DNA of 64,000 bases from Bacilli bacterium (GTDB lineage Bacteria > Bacillota_I > Bacilli_A > RF39 > UBA660). The stretch is taken from the NCBI GenBank assembly GCA_017436345.1, contig JAFSDH010000004.1:128661-192660 (forward strand), read 5' to 3'. The position numbers were made by a program, and so were the translations under genes. The notes below the pieces were generated by a model. That model did not search any database and was not told the origin of the DNA. It saw nothing but the letters and a program-made list of their open reading frames with translations. Shown piece by piece: positions 51,782 to 61,227 of the stretch; the first letter of the stretch is position 1, and the number at the start of each line of letters is the position of its first letter.

Positions 51782-52677
51782 AATCTATAAAAATTTATAC
51801 TAGGATGATTAAAAAAACGATAAGGTAATTCACGAGTACCTAAACCTGATGAAATATAGAAATCTGTATTATCAACTCTATAATAATTATCATAATATTT
51901 TTTAGCACCATCTTTAAGGATTAAACCACCTAATTTAGGAATATTTATTAACCCATTTAATGAGTATCCAGCCATTGCTAAATCAATTGATCTATAACTT
52001 AAAATATCATCAAGGCTATCTGGTTTATGCATAATTGAAATAGTAAAAATATCATTATTACTTATCTCATCATTAAAATAAGCAAAAGCTGAATTTAAAT
52101 CAATATTATCACTATCAATACCAGTAATTAAAATAGGTTCATATCCATTATTATATATTAAATCATATGAATTTTCTAAGTCTATAAAACCTGCATTCTT
52201 CATTATAATTCTAGCTTGATCATCATCATCGCCATATACTGCGTATTTACCAAGTGATGCATCTAATTGATTTATATATTTAGAAAGATTATCTTTTTCT
52301 TCCTGCGTACTATCACCATAGATTAAATTACCAGTGAAAATAATAATATCAGGTCTTATTTCATTTACTTGATTAACTAACTTTTTTATTTTTTTTAAAT
52401 TCATAGTATCTTTATTATAATTAATATCGCTTATCTGTATAATTTTAACTCCATAAAAATCACTTGGTAAACTATCATAATCAATACTATATTCTTTAAC
52501 CATAATTCCTAAATTACCAATATATCGACAACTTACATATATAGTAAAAAATATTATAAAGAGAACTAATATAACTTTAAATACTTTTTTACCTATATTT
52601 TTAGTATTCTCAATATGTTCTTCTTTAGCAATGTTTCTTCTTTGTTTCTTATTTTTTTCTATACGACTATTTACCAT
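51775..52677 (-). CDS. Metallophosphoesterase-fold protein with lost metal ligands (pseudoenzyme)
   Basis: The 300-aa protein has a membrane helix (about 33-51) and an outside domain shaped like YkuE-type calcineurin phosphoesterases, ending in YISSGLGTRELPYRFFNHPS, which matches the family's SRGLGTS-LP-R tail. The five metal motifs are degraded: ISDINYN (84-86; family D-x-H), GNL at 116-118 (family GD), GDDD at 149-152 (family GNHD), and AGYSLNG at 236-242 (family GHTHGG). Only the His in IMHKP (217) remains. It is thus probably catalytically dead and may bind a ligand or protein. It overlaps the CPBP protease gene by 7 bases, so the two are likely co-transcribed. Confidence 0.88.
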   Translation of the reverse strand: MVNSRIEKNKKQRRNIAKEEHIENTKNIGKKVFKVILVLFIIFFTIYVSCRYIGNLGIMVKEYSIDYDSLPSDFYGVKIIQISDINYNKDTMNLKKIKKLVNQVNEIRPDIIIFTGNLIYGDSTQEEKDNLSKYINQLDASLGKYAVYGDDDDQARIIMKNAGFIDLENSYDLIYNNGYEPILITGIDSDNIDLNSAFAYFNDEISNNDIFTISIMHKPDSLDDILSYRSIDLAMAGYSLNGLINIPKLGGLILKDGAKKYYDNYYRVDNTDFYISSGLGTRELPYRFFNHPSINFYRLK

Positions 52678-53405
52678 AAAACAACACCTGCCAAAAGAAA
52701 AGTAACAAATGCAGTTAAAGCATTATGAATAAAATGAATAGAATAAGAAACAAAAACATTATTAGAATCTTGATACATTTTTGAAAAGGCAATTCCTAAA
52801 CTACAATATGGAATTAAAAATAATAATTCATATCCAGTATTAATTGATCCAATTACGTGTAATCCTCCGAAGATAATACCAGAAGTTAATACATATAATA
52901 AGTTATTAGGAATTATATCTCTAAATGCCATTCTAAATACAACTTCTTCATTAAAAGGAGCAATAAGAATGACAGATAAACCAGCAATGATTGGTGAAGC
53001 TTCTAACATATTTCTAACGGCTGTATCATTATTTGGTGATCCAATGCCTAATTGTCCGATTATAAAATTAGAAATAAGCATTATAATTAACCCAATTAAC
53101 CAATATCTAAATGCAGTATCAAATACAATTATTTTCTTTTTGGTCTTCATTTTAAATAAAGATATAAATTGTTCTTTTATTTCTTTAAAATATAATAATA
53201 TACAACAAATACTTAACATAAAATAAGAAAATAAAGTTAATAAACAATTAATTTCAACTGTCATATTATTAACATCTATATTAAAAATAGTAATTGGTAT
53301 TAATTTAAATATAGATGACATTAGGAATAATAGAAGTATAAATACAAAACGAAAATATTTAATAAAAGGTTTTATATCATTATATAATTCTTTTAGATAT
53401 TTCAC
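52671..53405 (-). CDS. CPBP family intramembrane metalloprotease
   Basis: The 244-aa multi-pass membrane protein has the three CPBP (CAAX/Abi) motifs: EE153-154 with Arg158 (NEEVVFRMAF), His183 in FGGLH, and His224/Asn228 in HFIHNAL. These mark a glutamate/histidine zinc protease inside the membrane. The start is GTG at 53405 after GGAGGG. Its partner downstream is the dead phosphoesterase. Substrates are unknown; family members process prenylated proteins, bacteriocins or transcription-factor anchors. Confidence 0.9.
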   Translation of the reverse strand: MKYLKELYNDIKPFIKYFRFVFILLLFLMSSIFKLIPITIFNIDVNNMTVEINCLLTLFSYFMLSICCILLYFKEIKEQFISLFKMKTKKKIIVFDTAFRYWLIGLIIMLISNFIIGQLGIGSPNNDTAVRNMLEASPIIAGLSVILIAPFNEEVVFRMAFRDIIPNNLLYVLTSGIIFGGLHVIGSINTGYELLFLIPYCSLGIAFSKMYQDSNNVFVSYSIHFIHNALTAFVTFLLAGVVLW

Positions 53406-53522
53406 ATTAATCCCTCCATTATCTATACTAATTTAATTTTAATAAAATAATTTTATTGATGTCAACTTATTTCATAATATTATTATATATTCTTAAAAAA
53501 AGTGTAAATTGATTTTATTTAA

Positions 53523-53531
53523 TGCTATAAT
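53523..53531 (+). promoter_or_regulatory. Extended -10 promoter of the murC operon
   Basis: TGC directly before TATAAT (53526-53531). Confidence 0.5.
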
Positions 53532-53551
53532 ATATTAGAGGAAGTGTTAAC

Positions 53552-54859
53552 ATGAAATATTATTGTATAGGAATTAAAGGGGCTGGAATGAGTACTCTAG
53601 CTAACATCCTTTTTGATTTAGGAAACGAAGTAAGTGGATATGATGATTCAAAAGGATATAAATTTACGATGGAAGGATTGAATGCGCGTGGTATTGAAAT
53701 ATTTTATGATGCTCATGAAATAGATAAAGATACTATTGTAACTTATTCAAAAGCATTTTCACCTGATCATAAAGAAATAAAAAGAGTTAAAGAATTAGGT
53801 TTAACTATAAAAGATTATAATGAAGTAGTAGGAGATATTACTAAAATGTTTACAACAATTGGTGTTTGTGGAACACATGGTAAAACTACTACTAGTTTAT
53901 TAATTAGTAATATATTTAATAATACTTTAGGATGTAATTACTTTGTTGGTGATGGTACTGGTCATGCAACAACAGATAATAAGTTCTTTGTAATTGAAAG
54001 TGATGAATACAACAAACATTTTTTAGCATATCATCCAACTGTAGCAATTATTACTAATATAGAATTAGATCATGTTGAATGTTATCCAGGTGGAATACAA
54101 GAAATAAGAGATACATTTGAAACATTTGGAAATAAAGCTAATTTAGTAATTGCTTGTGGTGATGATGAAAATATAAGAATGTTAAATCTAACAAGCGATA
54201 CAATATATTATGGTTTTGATGAAAGAAATAATGTCGTTGCTAAAAATGTTGTATTAGATGAAAAGGGTAGTAAATTTGATTGTTACATTGATGGAGAACT
54301 ATATGGAAACTTTGAAGTACCTTTATTTGGGAAACATATGATTTTAAATGCTTTAAGTGCTATTGCTGTAGCTAAATACTATGGTATTTCAATTGAGGAT
54401 ACAAAAAAATATATTAATGAATTTCAAGGTGCAAAAAGAAGATTTAAACTAAAAGAATTTGGTGATGTAGTTACTGTTGATGATTATGCTCATCATCCAA
54501 CTGAAATAGAAGTAACATTATCATCTGCAAGACAAAAATATCCTAACAAAGAAATAGTAGGTGTGTTTTTACCAAATACATATTCAAGAACAGAAGCCTT
54601 AATGGATGATTTTGTTGAAGCAATGTCTAAAGCAGACAAAGCATATGTAATGGATATTCATTGTGATCGTGAAAGACAAGAAGATTATCCAGGTGTATCT
54701 AGTGATACTATTATGGAGCGTGTTCCTAACTGTGAAAAAGTATCAGTTGAAACATGTGAAAAATTACTAAAACATAAAAATGCAGTAATTTGTTTTATGA
54801 GTTGTACAAATATTTATGTACTAGAAGAAGAATTTGAAAGATTAATAAATAATAAATAA
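53552..54859 (+). CDS. murC: UDP-N-acetylmuramate--L-alanine ligase
   Basis: The 435-aa Mur ligase adds L-Ala to UDP-MurNAc. It shows the N-terminal GIKGAGMSTLANIL fold, the ATP loop GVCGTHGKTTTS, the DEYNKHFL and TNIELDHVECYP segments, and the C-terminal DDYAHHPTEIEVTL that is specific to MurC. It starts an operon with comN-like, relA, dtd and a permease gene (gaps of 14, 14, -4 and 4 bases). It is unlinked here from murG-murB. Confidence 0.96.
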   Translation: MKYYCIGIKGAGMSTLANILFDLGNEVSGYDDSKGYKFTMEGLNARGIEIFYDAHEIDKDTIVTYSKAFSPDHKEIKRVKELGLTIKDYNEVVGDITKMFTTIGVCGTHGKTTTSLLISNIFNNTLGCNYFVGDGTGHATTDNKFFVIESDEYNKHFLAYHPTVAIITNIELDHVECYPGGIQEIRDTFETFGNKANLVIACGDDENIRMLNLTSDTIYYGFDERNNVVAKNVVLDEKGSKFDCYIDGELYGNFEVPLFGKHMILNALSAIAVAKYYGISIEDTKKYINEFQGAKRRFKLKEFGDVVTVDDYAHHPTEIEVTLSSARQKYPNKEIVGVFLPNTYSRTEALMDDFVEAMSKADKAYVMDIHCDRERQEDYPGVSSDTIMERVPNCEKVSVETCEKLLKHKNAVICFMSCTNIYVLEEEFERLINNK

Positions 54860-54873
54860 AAGGAGTAGGTTTT

Positions 54874-55173
54874 ATGAAAAAGGAAATTGAAGACATAGAA
54901 TTCGATAGTGTTTTTGATTTGTATAAACGTGTAAAACCAGCTTTAAATAGTAAAATAAAGGAGATAAAAAGAGAAAAATTTGATTATATAAAAGAAGAAG
55001 ATATATGGAATTATCTTATTCAAAATAAATGGTCAAAAGATAAAGGTTTAGTATTATGTGATGTTGTTGATGATATATTACATGTAGATATAAAAAAACT
55101 TGATAAGTATGTAAAAGAAAAAATGAAAAAAGTAAAAGAAGATTTATTAATCGAGGAATTAGACTTAATTTAG
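54874..55173 (+). CDS. ComN-like post-transcriptional regulator
   Basis: The 99-aa helical protein fits the Post_transc_reg (ComN) family in size and pattern: LYKRVKPALNSKIKEI, EEDIWNYLIQNKWSKD, LCDVVDDILHVDIKKLDKYV. In B. subtilis ComN controls comE mRNA and binds DivIVA, and its gene is in the same region as relA and dtd, as here. Start ATG follows AAAGGAG. Lys-rich C-terminus. The assignment is from pattern and neighbourhood. Confidence 0.8.
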   Translation: MKKEIEDIEFDSVFDLYKRVKPALNSKIKEIKREKFDYIKEEDIWNYLIQNKWSKDKGLVLCDVVDDILHVDIKKLDKYVKEKMKKVKEDLLIEELDLI

Positions 55174-55187
55174 ATGGAGGAAGTAAC

Positions 55188-57344
55188 ATGGCGAGTGATA
55201 AGAAATTATATACAATAGATGATTTAGTAGAAAAAGCAAGTAGCTATATCACTAAAGAAGAAGAATTACAAAAAATACGTGATGTTTTTGATTATTGTAA
55301 ATCAAAACATGAAGGTCAATTCCGTCAAAGTGGTGAACCATATTATTATCATCCTTTAACAACTGCTATAATATTAACAACAGTATATGCTGATTGTGAT
55401 ACTATTTGTGCAGGTCTTTTGCATGATGTAATTGAAGATTGCGGAACGACAAAACAAGAATTAGAAGATTTATATGGGCCAACTGTAGCTAATTTAGTTA
55501 ATGGTGTTACGAAGATTAGTAAGATTCATTTCTCGACAGAAAATGAAGCTTTAATAGAGTATTATAAAAAGATAATTGTTGGTATGAGTGAAGATGTTAG
55601 AGTAATAATTATAAAACTAGCAGATCGTCTTCATAATATGAGAACATTATGGGCTAAAACAGAAGACAAGCAAAAGAAGATTGCAAGAGAAACTTTAGAT
55701 ATTTTAGCACCAATTGCGCATCATTTAGGTATTCATAAAATTAAAAGTGAATTAGAAGATTTATCACTTCGCTATTTAAAACCAAATGTATTTTATGATA
55801 TTGCTGATAAATTGAATAATACTAAATTAGAAAGAGATAAAGTAGTTAATGATATGATTACTAGTGTTAGTAATCTATTAAAAGAAAATAATATTGAACA
55901 CGAAATAAAAGGACGCAGCAAAAGTATCTATAGTATTTATAAAAAGCTTGAAAAAGGACGAAAATTTAGCGATATCTATGATTTACTAGCACTTAGAATA
56001 TTAGTTGATAATGTTCAACAATGCTATTCAATTATTGGGATGATTCACGCTAAATACAAACCAATTCCTAAACGTTTTAAAGACTATATCGCTATGCCAA
56101 AAGTAAATGGGTATCAATCTCTTCATACAACAGTATTTGGTATTGATGGATATTTATTTGAAATTCAAATTAGAACTCATGAAATGGACGAAGTAGCTGA
56201 AAATGGGGTAGCATCGCACTGGGCTTATAAAGAACATAAAGATCTTACCCAAACTGGAACTAATTCTACTGAAGCTAAGCTACAATTCTTTAAATCAATT
56301 GTTGAATTAAATGAAGATAAAATGAGTAGTGAAGAGTTCGTTAATAGTGTTAAGAATGAAATTTTAAATAACAATATTTATGTTTTTACACCAAAAGGCG
56401 ATATATTTGAATTACCTAAAGGGTCAACACCAATTGACTTTGCTTATTTTATCCATACAAGAGTTGGAGAAACTATGGTAGGAGCAATTGTAAATGATAG
56501 TATTGTACCCCTTGATTATGAACTACAAGATAATGATATTGTAAAAATTAACACAAATAAAAATTCACCAGGCCCTTCAAAAGAATGGTTAAATATTGCT
56601 AAAACAACTCGTGCTAAAAATAGAATTAGGACATTCTTTACTAAAGGTGAAAAAGAAAGATATATTGAACGTGGAAAAGCTGAAATTGAAAAAGAACTAC
56701 GTAAGAAGAAGTTAGGATTTAATGAATTCTTTAACGAAGAAAATACTCAAGAAATATTTAAACAAGCTAAAGTATCAGATATGAATGATTTATATTTAAA
56801 CATTGGTAATGGTAAATTTAGTGGTGCTTATGTAGTAAGCTTAATATATAAAAAAGAAGAATCAATTTTAGATAAAGTTGTATTTAAAGAAATTCCTAAA
56901 CATGTTGAAGGAGATGTTATTGTTGAAGGAATAGATAAGATCAAAGTAAATTTAGCTAATTGCTGTAATCCTGTTCCTGGTGATGAAATAGTAGGGTACA
57001 TAACAAAAGGAAATGGAATAAGTGTACACAGAAGATGTTGTCATAACTTAGCCTTCCTTGATAATCGTATGGTAAGTGTATCTTGGAATCCAGAAAAAAC
57101 AACAAATAAATTTATTACATCAGTATTTATATATTGTAAAGAGTATGATAAATCACTACTTGAAATAATGCAAAAAGCATCAACCTCAAATATAAATATT
57201 GATAGTATGCGTACTAATCGTAAATTGGATGAAATAATTTATGATGTTGATATTTGGGTAAGAGACTTAGATCATTTAAATAACTTTATACGTGATTTGG
57301 AAAATATATCATATATAGAAAAAGTGGTGAGAATAATAAAATGA
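55188..57344 (+). CDS. relA: (p)ppGpp synthetase/hydrolase, RelA/SpoT family
   Basis: The 718-aa bifunctional enzyme has the HD hydrolase (YHPLTTAIIL, GLLHDVIEDCG), the synthetase (KGRSKSIYSIYKKLEKG, RFKDYIAMPKVNGYQSLHT with the G-loop), a TGS domain (VFTPKGDIFELPKGSTP), a zinc-finger-like region (CCNPVPGDEIVGY, RRCCHN) and a C-terminal ACT domain. It makes and degrades the stringent-response alarmone. The order relA-dtd matches other Bacillota. GGAGGAAG precedes the ATG. Confidence 0.97.
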   Translation: MASDKKLYTIDDLVEKASSYITKEEELQKIRDVFDYCKSKHEGQFRQSGEPYYYHPLTTAIILTTVYADCDTICAGLLHDVIEDCGTTKQELEDLYGPTVANLVNGVTKISKIHFSTENEALIEYYKKIIVGMSEDVRVIIIKLADRLHNMRTLWAKTEDKQKKIARETLDILAPIAHHLGIHKIKSELEDLSLRYLKPNVFYDIADKLNNTKLERDKVVNDMITSVSNLLKENNIEHEIKGRSKSIYSIYKKLEKGRKFSDIYDLLALRILVDNVQQCYSIIGMIHAKYKPIPKRFKDYIAMPKVNGYQSLHTTVFGIDGYLFEIQIRTHEMDEVAENGVASHWAYKEHKDLTQTGTNSTEAKLQFFKSIVELNEDKMSSEEFVNSVKNEILNNNIYVFTPKGDIFELPKGSTPIDFAYFIHTRVGETMVGAIVNDSIVPLDYELQDNDIVKINTNKNSPGPSKEWLNIAKTTRAKNRIRTFFTKGEKERYIERGKAEIEKELRKKKLGFNEFFNEENTQEIFKQAKVSDMNDLYLNIGNGKFSGAYVVSLIYKKEESILDKVVFKEIPKHVEGDVIVEGIDKIKVNLANCCNPVPGDEIVGYITKGNGISVHRRCCHNLAFLDNRMVSVSWNPEKTTNKFITSVFIYCKEYDKSLLEIMQKASTSNINIDSMRTNRKLDEIIYDVDIWVRDLDHLNNFIRDLENISYIEKVVRIIK

Positions 57345-57778
57345 GAATTGTTGTTCAAAGAAGTTTGCAAGCTAGTTGTGAAGTTGATGGAAAAATTACA
57401 GGTAAGATTGATAAAGGATTAGTGCTTTTGGTTGGTTTTACTGAAGGCGATGATAAAACTATAATTGATCATATGGTAAAGAAAGTACTTAACTTAAGAA
57501 TATTTGATGATGAAAATGGTGTTATGAATAATCCTATTGATCCTAATACATCCCAAGTATTATCCATTTCGCAATTTACACTATATGGTGATGCCAAAAA
57601 AGGAAATAGACCAAGTTATATTAGAGCATTACGTGGTGAGGAAGCTATAAAACTATATGAATATTTTAACGAAGAACTTTCTAAAAGTATTCATGTGGAA
57701 ACAGGGATTTTTGGAGCTGAAATGAAGATTAGTTTAATAAATGATGGTCCAATTACTATCCTTTTAGAAAAGGAGTAG
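57341..57778 (+). CDS. dtd: D-aminoacyl-tRNA deacylase
   Basis: The 145-aa enzyme removes D-amino acids and Gly mischarged on tRNAs. It has MRIVVQRSLQASCEVD, the LSISQFTLYGDAKKGNRPSY active-site strand (Ser-Gln-Phe-Thr), and the GIFGAEMKISLINDGPITI tail with the Gly-cis-Pro-like loop NDGP. The start overlaps the relA stop by 4 bases. Confidence 0.97.
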   Translation: MRIVVQRSLQASCEVDGKITGKIDKGLVLLVGFTEGDDKTIIDHMVKKVLNLRIFDDENGVMNNPIDPNTSQVLSISQFTLYGDAKKGNRPSYIRALRGEEAIKLYEYFNEELSKSIHVETGIFGAEMKISLINDGPITILLEKE

Positions 57779-57782
57779 TTGT

Positions 57783-58832
57783 ATGTATAAAGATAGATTA
57801 AATTATAAATTATTAAATATATTAATATTAGTTACTATTATTTATTTAGGTATTATAACTTTTGATTATTGGGTAGTTTTTATAAAAAAAGTTTTTAATT
57901 TAACTTTCCCATTTATCATAGCATTTATAATTGCTTACGCTTTGTCCCCAATTGTTAGAAAGATTGAAGCCAAAGGTGTAAGAAAAAAATTAGCAGTAGG
58001 GATAGTTGTTGCTGCAGTAATTGCTATATTTGCAGCATTAATAGGTATTACTATTCCAATAATATATGACCAGTTAATTGTCTTATCAAAGAATATAGGA
58101 ACAATTATAAATGATTTATCCAAAACATTTAATATTGATATATTAGAATATCAATCAACAATAAATGATTATCTAAATCAGATAATAATGGATATGGGTA
58201 AATATATATCTGATGGATTATTTAATATTATTTCTCAATCTGTTAATTTCTTTACTAAGTTTATAATAGTATTTATTGTAAGTATATATTTTCTTGCTGA
58301 AATGGAAAATATTCGAAATGCCGTAAAATATTTCTTAAGTAAACAAAATAAAAAAGTATATAAATTAATAAAAAATATTGATAATGAACTAGGACATTGG
58401 TTAGAAGGATTATGTATCTTTATGGCAATTCAATTAATTGAATATAGTTTATTATTCTGGATTGTTGGACATCCAAACTGGTTATTATTAGGATTACTTG
58501 CATGTTTAACTACTGTTATTCCATACTTTGGTGGATGGATAACAAATATAATAGCAGTTATTCTCGCATCTGTTGTTTCAACAAAACTATTTGTTGCAAC
58601 GTTAATAATTTGCTTTATATTCCCTAATATTGATGGATATATAATCTCACCAAGAGTATATGGAAAAACTAATAATATCAAACCATTATGGACTATTTTT
58701 GCAGTAACCGTAATGGGAGGATTGTTAGGATTGTTTGGAATTTTATTTTCACTTCCAACATACTTAGTTCTAAATTGTATATTTCAATTCTTTAAAGAAG
58801 ATATAAAAGAAAAAATAGAAGCTAAAAAATAG
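57783..58832 (+). CDS. AI-2E family transporter (YtvI-like)
   Basis: The 349-aa protein has about eight membrane helices: two at the N-terminus (around 12-60), one near 75, a soluble middle region (110-150), and a cluster from 155 to the end. GHPNWLLLGLLACLTTVIPYFGGW and NIDGYIISPRVYGKT (both broken over the family's pattern) are the typical AI-2E permease elements. Family members export signals, Na+ or other solutes; the cargo is not readable. It is last in the murC-relA operon. Confidence 0.9.
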   Translation: MYKDRLNYKLLNILILVTIIYLGIITFDYWVVFIKKVFNLTFPFIIAFIIAYALSPIVRKIEAKGVRKKLAVGIVVAAVIAIFAALIGITIPIIYDQLIVLSKNIGTIINDLSKTFNIDILEYQSTINDYLNQIIMDMGKYISDGLFNIISQSVNFFTKFIIVFIVSIYFLAEMENIRNAVKYFLSKQNKKVYKLIKNIDNELGHWLEGLCIFMAIQLIEYSLLFWIVGHPNWLLLGLLACLTTVIPYFGGWITNIIAVILASVVSTKLFVATLIICFIFPNIDGYIISPRVYGKTNNIKPLWTIFAVTVMGGLLGLFGILFSLPTYLVLNCIFQFFKEDIKEKIEAKK

Positions 58833-58843
58833 CTTCTATTTTT
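58811..58843. terminator. Bidirectional terminator
   Basis: AAAAATAGAAGCTA pairs with TAGCTTCTATTTTT (14 bp) around A5. It overlaps the ends of the permease (+) and transglutaminase (-) genes. Confidence 0.9.
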
Positions 58844-59759
58844 ATTTTGCAAATTCTTTGTAAATATCAATATCGTATGTATGTTCTGTAAGATCCTGTG
58901 TTTTTAATTCGTTATCATCAATAAGGAAAAAATTATATTCTAACAAATCTCTACCACTAGTAGTAACCGGATCATCCCAAGTTAAATCTAAATGTCTCCA
59001 TTCACCATTTAAATAAACAGCATTCCAAATATGATTATCACTACTTATTTTAAAATTAGGAATATTATAATAATCTAAAAATAATGCCATTGAATCAGTA
59101 TAACCACCACATAATGCATATCCTTCAATTAAAGCTCCATAAGCAAGATCAGATTTGTACTTAATAATATTATTATCACTTCGTTCTTTATCATATTTAG
59201 TATTATTTATAATATAATCATGAACATTCTTAATAATAATTTTTTCATTATTAGAAGTATTATTAATAGTATTTATAATTGTTTGCATCTTATTTTTTAT
59301 AATTGATATTTCTTCATCTGTATAAGCTTTACTAACTATTAGTTCAACCTTACCTAAATTATCATATAAAGTTTCAACACTAGAAAAACCATTAAATGGA
59401 TGAATAAAACTATTTATATAAGATAATACAGATTGATCTTTTGATATTTCAGCAACATCATCTAAACATTCTTTATATTCTATATCACATCTAAAAGTAA
59501 AATTTTCAGCGCCACTATTAATAATAGTATAGTAAATATTAAGTAAATGTTTTTTATCTTTTGCTTCAAAATCATTAGTGATTTGAACAAATTCATAATC
59601 TTTTTTTCTATAATATTCATTTGGATTAAAATCACTAATCTTTATTTCATCTAATATGTATTTCTGATATAAAAAACTATTAATATCTTCTCTAAAGAAA
59701 TATATTAATCCACCAAGTAATAAAATAACTAAACAAAAACTTAAAACTCTCTTCATCAT
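58842..59759 (-). CDS. Membrane-anchored transglutaminase-like protein
   Basis: The 305-aa product has an N-terminal signal anchor (MMKRVLSFCLVILLLGGLIY) and an outside transglutaminase-like fold with the triad Cys217 (EGYALCGGYTDSM), His243 (DNHIWNAV) and Asp258 (WRHLDLTWDDP). This group usually works as protease or amidase on peptides or wall material rather than crosslinking. AGGTGAT precedes the tandem ATGs. Single gene. Confidence 0.88.
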   Translation of the reverse strand: MMKRVLSFCLVILLLGGLIYFFREDINSFLYQKYILDEIKISDFNPNEYYRKKDYEFVQITNDFEAKDKKHLLNIYYTIINSGAENFTFRCDIEYKECLDDVAEISKDQSVLSYINSFIHPFNGFSSVETLYDNLGKVELIVSKAYTDEEISIIKNKMQTIINTINNTSNNEKIIIKNVHDYIINNTKYDKERSDNNIIKYKSDLAYGALIEGYALCGGYTDSMALFLDYYNIPNFKISSDNHIWNAVYLNGEWRHLDLTWDDPVTTSGRDLLEYNFFLIDDNELKTQDLTEHTYDIDIYKEFAK

Positions 59760-59792
59760 ATCACCTAAAATAATTTTATCTTATTTTAACAT

Positions 59793-59818
59793 AAAAAAAA
59801 AGAGTAATTATCTTACTC
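59793..59818 (-). terminator. Terminator of rpsT
   Basis: Minus strand: GAGTAA pairs with TTACTC around a 5-base loop, followed by nine T; it overlaps the stop codon. Confidence 0.8.
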
Positions 59819-60076
59819 CATATTGTTTTTCATTTTTGTTAATCTAGATTTTAATCTAGCAGCTTTATTTTTATGAATTAAACCACTTTTTGCAGATTTG
59901 TCAATTCTTTGAATAGCTACATTTAATTTTTCACTTGTTAAATCTTTATCTCCAGCTTTAACTGCTTTTTCGAAGTTTTTAATAGCTGTTCTTCTACTTG
60001 ATTCAATAACGTTGTTTCCTACAGCTTTTTTTCTACTAGTGATAACTCTCTTTTTAGCACTTTTAATATTTGGCAT
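59813..60076 (-). CDS. rpsT: 30S ribosomal protein S20
   Basis: The ATG at 60076 gives the conserved MPNIKSAKKRV start, after GAGGTG; the GTG at 60085 is not needed. The 87-aa basic helical protein (SRRTAIKNFEKAV, KSGLIHKNKAARLKSRL) binds 16S rRNA. Its neighbour on the other strand is gpr, as in many spore formers. Confidence 0.97.
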   Translation of the reverse strand: MPNIKSAKKRVITSRKKAVGNNVIESSRRTAIKNFEKAVKAGDKDLTSEKLNVAIQRIDKSAKSGLIHKNKAARLKSRLTKMKNNME

Positions 60077-60105
60077 TTTTTTCACCTCGCTTTTTGACTA
60101 AATAT

Positions 60106-60134
60106 ATTCTAACAAAAAATATAATAAAAAGCAA
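60106..60134 (-). promoter_or_regulatory. Promoter of rpsT
   Basis: Minus strand: TTGCTT (60129-60134), 17 bp ending in TGT, TAGAAT (60106-60111). Confidence 0.65.
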
Positions 60135-60161
60135 ATAAAATCTTAAAATAATCAAAAAATA

Positions 60162-60169
60162 CATATAAT
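60162..60169 (+). promoter_or_regulatory. Possible sporulation-type -10 of gpr
   Basis: CATATAAT resembles the CATA-type -10 of forespore/mother-cell sigma factors (sigma-E/G/F). No convincing -35 is seen, and the spacing to the gpr start fits. The sigma assignment is inference. Confidence 0.35.
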
Positions 60170-60204
60170 TATTCATTTAGTTAACAATAAAATAGGTGAA
60201 TAAT

Positions 60205-61227
60205 ATGAAACATGAAGTTGATTTAAAAAATTTTTCTTTACATACTGATTTATTAATTGATGAAGTAGAAAATATAGAAGAAGATATTATTACTAAAGAA
60301 AATAGAAAAATTAATAATGTTGAAATAGATGTAATTAAAGTAAAAGAAGATAATTTAGTAAAAAGAAAAGGTACTTATACAACAATATCATTTGAGGATA
60401 TAACAGATTTTAAGAACTTTAATATAGTAGAAAAAATCTTCATAGATGAACTAAATAAAATAATTAATGAACAAAACTTAAATAAAGATTATAAAGTATT
60501 AGTAATCGGTTTGGGAAATAGAAATAGTACACCTGATAGTTTAGGCGTTAAAGTTTGTGATAATATACTAGTAACAAGACATATTGATAGATTGGATAAC
60601 TTAGGAGAAGATTATCACTCAGTCGCAGCATTTACACCTAACGTCATGGGAAATACAGGGTTAGATGCTCAGGACATAATAAAAGGAATACTTACAGAAA
60701 CAAAATTTGATTTATTAATCATCGTAGATGCTTTAGCATCATCTAAAATAGAAAGAGTTAATAAAACAATACAATTAACAGATACTGGTATATATCCTGG
60801 GAGTGGAGTTGGAAACCATCGCAAAGAAATATCTAAAAATACAATGGAAATACCAGTAATTGCTATTGGTGTTCCAACTGTAGTTGATGCGGTAACTATT
60901 GTAAGTGATACTATTAACTTATTAATAAAGAAAATAGAATATTTAAAAAATAATAATCCTAAAGAAAAATTAAAAGCAAAAGACAAAATAAATTATTTAA
61001 AAGAAGAAAGAGTAAATATAAGTAATGAAGAAAAAAATCATTTATTAGGTCTAATTGGAGAGTTAAATGATCAAGAACTAAAAAGTTTTATCTCAGAAAT
61101 ACTAACGCCAATTGGATATAATATGATGGTTACACCTAAGGAAATAGATTTTATTATTGAAAAATTATCTCTATTAATAAGTAAAGGTATTAATAAATCA
61201 ATTCATAATTTAAAAGATAAAATATAA
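60205..61227 (+). CDS. gpr: Germination protease GPR
   Basis: ATG 60205 follows AGGTGA. The 340-aa protein has the pro-region before HTDLLIDE (the usual self-cleavage area R/H-TDLxxE), then LVIGLGNRNSTPDSLGVKV, NVMGNTGLDAQDI, IIVDALASSKIERVN, TGIYPGSGVGNHRKEIS and IGVPTVVDAVTIV. GPR degrades the small acid-soluble proteins that coat spore DNA, during germination. Its neighbour spoIIP follows, the standard gpr-spoIIP order. Confidence 0.96.
   Translation: MKHEVDLKNFSLHTDLLIDEVENIEEDIITKENRKINNVEIDVIKVKEDNLVKRKGTYTTISFEDITDFKNFNIVEKIFIDELNKIINEQNLNKDYKVLVIGLGNRNSTPDSLGVKVCDNILVTRHIDRLDNLGEDYHSVAAFTPNVMGNTGLDAQDIIKGILTETKFDLLIIVDALASSKIERVNKTIQLTDTGIYPGSGVGNHRKEISKNTMEIPVIAIGVPTVVDAVTIVSDTINLLIKKIEYLKNNNPKEKLKAKDKINYLKEERVNISNEEKNHLLGLIGELNDQELKSFISEILTPIGYNMMVTPKEIDFIIEKLSLLISKGINKSIHNLKDKI

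Noticed and set aside
52671..53405. CPBP (Abi-type) protein as phage defence
   Set aside because: The family name is historical; nothing nearby resembles a defence system.
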